This document shows, piece after piece, positions 13,971 through 19,606 of a stretch of DNA of 19,606 nucleotides. Numbering within the stretch: position 1 is the first letter of the stretch; every line of letters begins with the position of its first letter. The notes under the pieces were generated by a model, which made no database searches, was not told where the DNA came from, and worked only from the letters and a program-made list of their open reading frames with translations. Source of the DNA: an uncultured Lachnospiraceae bacterium (lineage in GTDB: Bacteria; Bacillota_A; Clostridia; Lachnospirales; Lachnospiraceae); NCBI GenBank assembly GCA_902787595.1, contig CADAHD010000006.1, positions 1-19,606 on the forward strand. The letters run 5' to 3'. A program made the position numbers and the translations under genes.

Positions 13971-16184
13971 TCAGCCCTCCATCATAACCCGCAGGATATC
14001 GTTCCGAGCGCCTGTCCTGCCGTTCTTTAAACATTCCCTTTCAACAGCTATGGAAATGAATTCCATGTTTATCTTTGAATCTGCAGCTGCCGCAAGATAA
14101 GCTGCGGAAACAGCGGCGGATTTAATGCTGCTGCCGCTCATCTCAACTGCCTTTGAAAGCACTTCAAAATCAACATCCTTTGCAAGAGGCGCATCCTTCG
14201 GAAATGCCTTTTTCCATAACAGCGCCCTGGTAGGCTCATCCGGCATGCCTATGGGTATGATAAAGCTCATGCGGCGTTTAAATGCCGCGTCAAAATTCTG
14301 CATATTATTGGTAGCCAGTATGGACATCCCCGAATACTCTTCTACTTTCTGCAAAAGGTAGGAAGTCTCGGCATTGGCATACCTGTCATTGGAACTGTTC
14401 ACATTGGTACGCTTCGAAAACAGCGAATCCGCTTCATCAAAAAACAGTATTGCATTTGAATTCTTAGCCGCCTCAAATACCACGCCCAGATTTTTCTCGG
14501 TCTCACCTATGTATTTACTGGATACCTGCGAAAGATCGATACGGTATATATCCAGTCCCAGAGTATTTGCCAGCACCTGTGCCGCCATGGTCTTGCCCGT
14601 TCCGGGCGGTCCGTAAAAGACTACAGACAATCCGCGGCCGTAGGGCAGTTTGGCTCCAAAGCCAAAATCCACATTGACCCTGCTCTTAAATCTGACGCGG
14701 TCGCAGACCTGCTTCAAAAGTATTTCGCTTTCGCGCTCTACCACAAGATCATCCCATACAAAAGGACTCTCCAGGCGCTTTGCTGTCTCACCGAAATCAA
14801 CGGCGCAGATACGCCTTATCTGTTCCTGCAAGAGCTCCTTGTCTATCTCTTCATCGATATCGATAAGGCTCATGCTGTTTTTAACCGCATGGAATATCCT
14901 TCCGGGATTCATAGTATATTTTGAAACTATCTCTTCAAGATCCAAATCATCTGAATAGGAAACACCAAATTCCGAAGCCGCTTCTTCCCATAATATCTTC
15001 TGCTCTTTATCTCCTATGGGTTTTAAATTCATCCTGTAGATACTTCCCTTGATGATCCCGGCCAGGCTTCCGTCAACAGGCGAATCATTGCCTGTGATGA
15101 TCACGCTGATCTTGTCCTGCAGAGTGGTAAATACCCTGATAAGCGCATTTTCCAGATCACGCGGCAGATCATATAGATAGATGATATCCCCCGCCAGTAT
15201 TCCTCTTATAAGTATCTCCCCCAGAAAAACATTCTGCATTTCCCAGTTAAAAGAAAGCATGGCAGAAACATTAACCGAAAGAAGACGGCATTGCATCTGC
15301 GCAGCGAGCTTTCCCGCAATAAAGCGACGGCCGCTGCCTTCGGGTGCGCAGATATCTATAACGCCGCCCCCCGACGCCATCATGCCGTTATATGCGCTTA
15401 TTAGTTCTGCTGCTTCCTCTTTTCTGATAACCTGCGCCTCAGGATCAACGCTGCTCAAAAGTTCCGCACAGCGGTTAAGCTCTCCCAGATCGTCATCAGC
15501 CGCCAAAAGCAGTTTAAGCACCGAAGCCTTAAGCTTAAGCGGAGCAGCCATTTCCGAAGCAGCTCTGCTCTTATCCCTCGCCTCCAGCAAAACCGTATTT
15601 AAAAAGCTGTCTTCACGAAGCAGGACCGCAGCATCTTTTTCTTCGTCCTCAAGTATCAGCCCCGCGATATCCAGACACAGACCTATGGTCGGCCTGGTAC
15701 ACTCTTCTTTTTTTGCCTGCAGGACAGCATAGATGCGCTCATACTTGCGGTTTACTGATGCCGAATATGCAAGCAGCACAGCCAGCATCTCCAGCTTGTC
15801 AAGCATTCCCGAATCAAGCAGCATCGATATAGGCGTTCTTCTCCCCGCTTGAACCGACTCTTCCGATCTGCGGAGCAGCCTTAAATACACATGCTTAAGC
15901 TCCTCCCTGCGCGGATAAGGAATATGGGCATGCGGCTCGAGCGAACGCATAAGCTGCTCATCCGAAAGGATACTGCCCACACGGTCCAGCGAAATATCCG
16001 GATGATTCTCGTTGAGATCCACGGATATAAGACAAAGCATATCCAGAAACCTGAGATAATACTCTTTTTCCTCAGCATCATCTTTAAACGGATCACCGGT
16101 CAGTCCCGGAAAATAAAGCTCCGGGAGACTTAAGGCTTTTTCCTTTTCTTTTTCTTTTTTTTCTGTTGCGCTTTTCTTAGGCAT
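13971..16184 (-). CDS. AAA+ ATPase, Afp15/Pvc15-like, first copy, with degenerate first AAA module
   Basis: 737 residues, cytoplasmic, with a Lys/Glu-rich start. A first module (about 260-440) keeps a worn P-loop, APEGSGRRF at 280-288, in which the catalytic Lys is Arg, so it probably does not hydrolyse ATP. The C-terminal module (about 476-715) is intact: Walker A GPPGTGKT 525-532, pore-loop KYIG 557-560, Walker B FFDEAD 581-586, sensor-1 TNN 625-627 and an Arg pair at 637-638. The whole C-terminal domain follows the signature of the Afp15/Pvc15 group, proteins of about 700 residues encoded in contractile injection system loci and linked to payload loading. Similar ATPases also occur away from such loci. 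The start at 16184 has AAGGA 9 bases upstream and overlaps the kinase-like gene by 8 bases. Confidence 0.92.
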   Translation of the reverse strand: MPKKSATEKKEKEKEKALSLPELYFPGLTGDPFKDDAEEKEYYLRFLDMLCLISVDLNENHPDISLDRVGSILSDEQLMRSLEPHAHIPYPRREELKHVYLRLLRRSEESVQAGRRTPISMLLDSGMLDKLEMLAVLLAYSASVNRKYERIYAVLQAKKEECTRPTIGLCLDIAGLILEDEEKDAAVLLREDSFLNTVLLEARDKSRAASEMAAPLKLKASVLKLLLAADDDLGELNRCAELLSSVDPEAQVIRKEEAAELISAYNGMMASGGGVIDICAPEGSGRRFIAGKLAAQMQCRLLSVNVSAMLSFNWEMQNVFLGEILIRGILAGDIIYLYDLPRDLENALIRVFTTLQDKISVIITGNDSPVDGSLAGIIKGSIYRMNLKPIGDKEQKILWEEAASEFGVSYSDDLDLEEIVSKYTMNPGRIFHAVKNSMSLIDIDEEIDKELLQEQIRRICAVDFGETAKRLESPFVWDDLVVERESEILLKQVCDRVRFKSRVNVDFGFGAKLPYGRGLSVVFYGPPGTGKTMAAQVLANTLGLDIYRIDLSQVSSKYIGETEKNLGVVFEAAKNSNAILFFDEADSLFSKRTNVNSSNDRYANAETSYLLQKVEEYSGMSILATNNMQNFDAAFKRRMSFIIPIGMPDEPTRALLWKKAFPKDAPLAKDVDFEVLSKAVEMSGSSIKSAAVSAAYLAAAADSKINMEFISIAVERECLKNGRTGARNDILRVMMEG

Positions 16185-18501
16185 TCAACTCATCCTTTTC
16201 GTGCTGTTTCATAAAGTTATCCATGTTCTTTTTCAGAACAGCTTTGCTTTCCATATTGCTGTACTGAAGATAAGAGACTTTGTCTACCGGAGGATTCTTA
16301 TCCTCCTTCTTTTTTATTTTTTCAGCCTTTTTAAGCATCTCATACTGATACTTATAAGCTTTGTACTCCTTAAAGCCCATGCAGTGCTTTTCCAGGCGTT
16401 CCTTGGGATCGGCGCTCCTTCCCTTCCGCGCGTTTTCCTCCTCATACAGTCTGATCTTTTCCTGTATAAACTTCAGCCTGTTGGATGCAGCGTTTATCTC
16501 CTCGGTAGAAAGCACGTCCTCAAGAAGAAGTTCGATCGACTTTTTATCCAGATCTTTTATCCTTTTTTTGACATCATCGGACATTACGGCTATGGATATC
16601 ATATCGAAAGCCGGAAGGCTGTTAACGCCCCTCTCCAGATCCCCGGCTTCAAGATTTCCAAAAGCCATCTCATTATCGATCATCTTTAAGCTGTCTATTC
16701 TTTCCGCTCCGCCGTTTAAAAAATAGTTTCCCTGATGCCTGTCCACCTGTCCGCAGATCATATCCAGGACATGCATATTAGCCATATCCTCTATACACTG
16801 CGAAGAATACTTTGCACCGCTCTTGCTCCAGTCATATCCGTCTTTACCTTTAGCCTCCTCCATCAGATTGCCGAAGGCATCTTTTCCGTTGAATTTTATC
16901 TGCGCAGTCTCTGATCTGGCTACACATCTCTCTGCGCCCAGCATTACCGCAAGGCGGTATGTTGCGACATTCCTGCCGGTTATATTGCTGCCGGGTTTTA
17001 TCTTTGCGCTGCCTGTTGCGATTGCAAATGAATTATATTTCCTGCAGAATTCCTCCATGATCGCGGCCACAAAGTTTACCATCTTAGGATCATCGGTCCC
17101 CAGTTTTCTGAAGTACTGCCAGCAGTTATAATTCCTTTTCTGAACCATCTCCTGCATAGACTTGTTTCCCGGAACAGCCATGGTATTATAAAATCTGTAT
17201 CCCTTCAGTGCCCCGCCACAGACCTCCTTGTAAAATGACCTTATCATAGCCTGTTTCTTTGCTGCATCTTTTTCGTTTTCTATATTCTCAAAGTCTTTTT
17301 TAAGGCTCTCAGCCAGTCCGTTAAGGGCTTTTCTTTCATTTTCACCAAGCTCTTTGTCATTGTTATATTTGTTATATATGATATTCCAGCAGTCTGCCGT
17401 ATCGCGTCCCAGGTTCTCTTCCGCCTTAAAATATCCGTATTCGGATGTCCCTCTTTTTATCTTAAAAACATCCGAAGTGCCTGCGCCTACATTCTTTGCT
17501 TTTTTTGTATTTAATTCAACCCTGTTATCTACACGGCGTGTTATAGCATCACCCCAGGTGATATCCTTAAGCTCCCTGCTCTCATCCAGAAAATCGGTAA
17601 GCGCATTATTAAAGATCTTAAGCTCCTTCTCGGCCTTGTTCATCAGCTTTTCCACATAGGACTTTCCGTCCCTGGGCAGGTTCTTTTTATTTAGATATCT
17701 GTCACAGGCAGCTATATACTTGTTATACTGCATGGTAAAGATGATGCCGGTATTATTTATCTCTTCCTGATAACTCTTGAGTTTTGCCTTATCGCTCTTT
17801 CCGGGATAAGGAGGGATCAAATTGCTTTTTAAAGCCTCGATGCCGCTTTTATATCGTATAACTTCCTTTGCCTCTTTATCGTTTCCGGCAGCCTTCTTTT
17901 CTATGCTTTCCTGCTCCGATATATATGTCTTTTTTAATTCTCTGAGTCCGCTCAGCAGTTTGCTGCAGTTATTAATGCGGTGTTCATAAGTCCTGCCGGT
18001 TGCTTTATTGAGATAATCCCTGGTTTCTAAGATCAGTTGATCCACAAAATACTCTTGAAGCTGTTCGTTATCAGCCTTAGCCAGATTCTGCACAGCTTCC
18101 TTCACCCTTCCGAAACGGCTCTTGGACATTCTCTTATCATCATTAAGTATATCCTTCATGATCTTGTGAAGTTCTTCGGGCATGGTGGGAAACTTAGCCT
18201 CTTCCCATTTCACGGTAGGCTCGGTTATCTTAAAATAATCCTTCTCAAGGCTTTTCTTTGCCTCTTCCTCACTGTGATAGATCTTTTCTTTCTCACCCTG
18301 ATGAAGCCTGTTCTTCTCCGCCATTTCATGTGCGCGGTTTTCAAGCCTGTTAGGATCATTCTCGATCCATTTACGCTGCTCTTCCCTTATACGTTTCCTG
18401 CGCTCCTCTTCAGCAAGCACATCAGCGTTTCGATAATCACTGACATTAAAGACCGGTTCCTTTTTTTTCTGTTCTTCCTTATCCTTGAATAGATCGCCCA
18501 T
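16177..18501 (-). CDS. Atypical (PIK/FAM20/HipA-like) kinase-fold protein with long helical N-terminus
   Basis: 774 residues from the ATG at 18501, which has GGCGGGGTGAT about 8 bases upstream. A TTG at 18531 lies inside a hairpin and was rejected. Residues 1-330 are highly charged, helical and probably partly coiled coil. The kinase-like part runs about 335-690: a glycine-containing loop with VFKIKR (339-350), candidate ATP-binding Lys359 in YFKAEEN, catalytic loop GQVDRHQGNYF (584-594, with Asp587 and Asn592), and metal-binding Asp609 in MIDNEMAFG (607-615). A DRHxxN loop followed by IDN is seen in PI3/PI4 kinases, actin-fragmin kinase, FAM20C and HipA, and is not the eukaryotic HRD type. 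All key residues are present, so activity is likely, on protein or another substrate. It is coupled to the downstream ATPase by an 8-base overlap. Function here unknown. Confidence 0.82.
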   Translation of the reverse strand: MGDLFKDKEEQKKKEPVFNVSDYRNADVLAEEERRKRIREEQRKWIENDPNRLENRAHEMAEKNRLHQGEKEKIYHSEEEAKKSLEKDYFKITEPTVKWEEAKFPTMPEELHKIMKDILNDDKRMSKSRFGRVKEAVQNLAKADNEQLQEYFVDQLILETRDYLNKATGRTYEHRINNCSKLLSGLRELKKTYISEQESIEKKAAGNDKEAKEVIRYKSGIEALKSNLIPPYPGKSDKAKLKSYQEEINNTGIIFTMQYNKYIAACDRYLNKKNLPRDGKSYVEKLMNKAEKELKIFNNALTDFLDESRELKDITWGDAITRRVDNRVELNTKKAKNVGAGTSDVFKIKRGTSEYGYFKAEENLGRDTADCWNIIYNKYNNDKELGENERKALNGLAESLKKDFENIENEKDAAKKQAMIRSFYKEVCGGALKGYRFYNTMAVPGNKSMQEMVQKRNYNCWQYFRKLGTDDPKMVNFVAAIMEEFCRKYNSFAIATGSAKIKPGSNITGRNVATYRLAVMLGAERCVARSETAQIKFNGKDAFGNLMEEAKGKDGYDWSKSGAKYSSQCIEDMANMHVLDMICGQVDRHQGNYFLNGGAERIDSLKMIDNEMAFGNLEAGDLERGVNSLPAFDMISIAVMSDDVKKRIKDLDKKSIELLLEDVLSTEEINAASNRLKFIQEKIRLYEEENARKGRSADPKERLEKHCMGFKEYKAYKYQYEMLKKAEKIKKKEDKNPPVDKVSYLQYSNMESKAVLKKNMDNFMKQHEKDELNA

Positions 18502-18520
18502 ATTTATCACCCCGCCTTTC

Positions 18521-18551
18521 AAAAAAAGCAATGCACATCCAGACGCATTGC
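18521..18551 (-). terminator. Intrinsic terminator or attenuator before the kinase-like gene
   Basis: On the minus strand GCAATGC (18551-18545) and GCATTGC (18534-18528) form a perfect 7-bp stem with a 10-base loop, followed at once by seven T (18527-18521). It lies only 20 bases upstream of the kinase-like start and overlaps nothing coding. The stem is modest in G+C, so termination is likely partial, letting some transcripts continue into the five downstream genes. Confidence 0.65.
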
Positions 18552-18582
18552 AATATGATCACCATGTAATACTATGCCTCAG

Positions 18583-18604
18583 TGTCCGACATTTGTCCAA
18601 CATT
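18583..18604. repeat. Two tandem 11-base direct repeats upstream of the kinase-like gene
   Basis: TGTCCGACATT (18583-18593) is followed without a gap by TGTCCAACATT (18594-18604), differing at one base. The period of 11 puts both copies on the same face of the helix, as in tandem activator sites. They sit just after the stop of the 18611-19459 gene. I see no convincing promoter pair between them and 18501. Confidence 0.6.
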
Positions 18605-18610
18605 AACATT

Positions 18611-19459
18611 TCAGAACCAGATAGCGCCCTCCACTATCTCTCCTCTGTAAGCATCCGGTACCATCTTCTCAACTATATCGCTGGTCTTGTTCACCACGAC
18701 CGGAACCAGTATTTTCTGATCGGGTGAATACAGCTTCTCCGCATCCTCCAGCGCATTTGCGATCAGGACGGGAAGAGCCATACCGTCTGCCGTATAAGCC
18801 AGATCTATCACCAGATACTCAGAGCTTAAGGTAAAAAGCAGTGCTCCCACGGGCTTGCCGTTTTTAAAACACACTTTACTGATATCCTGCTGATAGGCAA
18901 ACCAGTCCATAAACAGCGGTACCGGCGTGCTGCGCTCATCTTCCTGCATCATGGCATCCAGCTCATCAAGCTCATCTTCATCACAATCACACAGGGATTT
19001 GCAGCTGAGACGCTTTTTCATCTTTGCCAGTGTCTCTCTCTGCGCAACCTGCGCAATGCTGAATTCAAAAATATTATTCTTTTCCCTGCTGCTCTGCATT
19101 CCGGCCAGCTCGAATATCAGCTGCTGTTTTTCCCCGCTCTCATCCATATGCACTTCCATAAATGCACCCTTAAGAGCCTGCATACTGCGGGCGCGTTCAT
19201 TTCTGTAACAGAAGCGTATAAAATCGGCCTGCGCCATGACACCGATGTTCTCATCATCAAAATAAAGCCATACTATCTCCAGCCAGTCATTATGCCTGCC
19301 TGTGACATAAAGCCCGAAAAGCTTTTTTTCTTCACCGAATTCGTTATATGCCGCAACTCCGTTGAGTTCACCGCGGCGTATCTGATTGCAGTAGCTGTCC
19401 GGTATATGCACGGCATATTCAAGAATATTGGAAGCACCTATTTCCTCTGTACTAAACAT
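18611..19459 (-). CDS. Probable tandem degenerate GNAT-like protein
   Basis: 282 residues, soluble. Two halves each resemble a GNAT-like run of strands: residues 33-105, with LFGLYVTG then LEIVWLYFDDEN, and residues 190-245, with KPVGALLFTLSSEYLVIDLAYT followed by a helix. Neither half has a clear R/QxxGxG acetyl-CoA loop, so catalysis is doubtful. The join (about 150-176) is rich in Cys, Asp and Glu. The family is not named with certainty. The fold suggestion comes from strand pattern and from the GNAT gene in the same operon. The start at 19459 has a GGGCGGGA site and overlaps the previous gene by 8 bases. Its stop is 109 bases before the next start, the largest gap in this operon, with repeats and a hairpin between. 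Confidence 0.75.
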   Translation of the reverse strand: MFSTEEIGASNILEYAVHIPDSYCNQIRRGELNGVAAYNEFGEEKKLFGLYVTGRHNDWLEIVWLYFDDENIGVMAQADFIRFCYRNERARSMQALKGAFMEVHMDESGEKQQLIFELAGMQSSREKNNIFEFSIAQVAQRETLAKMKKRLSCKSLCDCDEDELDELDAMMQEDERSTPVPLFMDWFAYQQDISKVCFKNGKPVGALLFTLSSEYLVIDLAYTADGMALPVLIANALEDAEKLYSPDQKILVPVVVNKTSDIVEKMVPDAYRGEIVEGAIWF

Positions 19460-19606
19460 TGTTTCCCGCCCTCTCTCTCATAAGCTTTTTAACCGCATCC
19501 CTGCATGACAGCTCCTGCTTTGAATAACTCATCAGAGGCAGCATATCCTTTATATCCTCTACTGTTTCCTTAATGGTACAGTTCTCATGTTTAACCGTAA
19601 AATCCA
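19452..19606 (-). CDS. 3' end of an unrecognised gene (last 50 residues)
   Basis: The minus strand is open from the window edge to a TAG at 19452-19454. The other two frames stop near the edge. The visible end is soluble and helical, finishing KKLMRERAGNNV. Too little is present to name it. It overlaps the next gene by 8 bases, so the operon extends beyond the window, and this is where any further system components would lie. Confidence 0.65.
   Translation of the reverse strand, partial: DFTVKHENCTIKETVEDIKDMLPLMSYSKQELSCRDAVKKLMRERAGNNV

Noticed and set aside
15181..15732. Long plus-strand open frame opposite the first AAA+ gene
   Set aside because: Ser/Ala-rich translation typical of the antisense shadow of a real gene; the minus-strand protein has clear domains.
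18502..18531. Start of the kinase-like gene at the TTG at 18531
   Set aside because: It lies inside the hairpin with T7 and has no ribosome-binding site; the ATG at 18501 has a good one.
9821..19606. Prophage or complete contractile injection system
   Set aside because: No sheath, tube, baseplate, spike, holin or integrase gene is present in the window; only the ATPases suggest a link.

Overview
The window looks like chromosomal DNA of an anaerobic, fibre-degrading Firmicute of the Lachnospiraceae (Butyrivibrio/Pseudobutyrivibrio type). This is inferred from the protein families: a membrane-anchored GH5 cellulase with a CBM2-like domain and Asn-rich linker, RsbU/SpoIIE-type sensor phosphatases, and strong Shine-Dalgarno sites. 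No taxonomic marker gene is present. I saw no rRNA, tRNA, IS element, prophage structural gene or CRISPR array. The genes are packed tightly and the largest gap is about 150 bp, so no stretch over 300 bases lacks a gene.

Left block (1-4602). A partial unrecognised gene runs off the left edge and is translationally coupled to a membrane-bound SpoIIE/PP2C phosphatase (521-2311, minus). A short divergent promoter region (2312-2463) separates this from a plus-strand cellulase (2464-4539), the only plus-strand gene. The region holds a good SigA-type promoter for each side and a CcpA cre-like core between them. A bidirectional terminator (4564-4589) closes the cellulase and the operon converging on it.

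Middle block (4603-9750, minus). From its own candidate promoter runs a three-gene operon. It encodes a 988-residue fusion of two extracytoplasmic sensor-like domains to an MFS transporter, a GNAT acetyltransferase with a C-terminal cysteine cluster, and a second SpoIIE phosphatase closely related to the first. The two phosphatases and the MFS fusion all carry an extracytoplasmic region with Cache-like features, so this half appears to be about sensing an external signal and controlling a partner-switching pathway and a transporter. The target anti-sigma or STAS proteins are not in the window.

Right block (9821-19606, minus). This is the most unusual part: a tightly coupled operon. In order of transcription it encodes the tail of an unknown protein, a protein resembling two degenerate GNAT halves, an atypical protein kinase-like protein with DRHxGN and IDN motifs, a large AAA+ ATPase, a GNAT protein started at TTG, a second large AAA+ ATPase, and an acidic protein that appears to be a catalytically dead relative of the kinase. 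Both ATPases end in an AAA+ module of the kind found in Afp15/Pvc15, the ATPases of extracellular contractile injection systems, and both have a degenerate first half. No sheath, tube or baseplate gene is visible, so any link to an injection system depends on sequence beyond the right edge. My reading is a cytoplasmic remodelling/modification module: two AAA+ motors, an active and a dead kinase, and acetyltransferase-like proteins.
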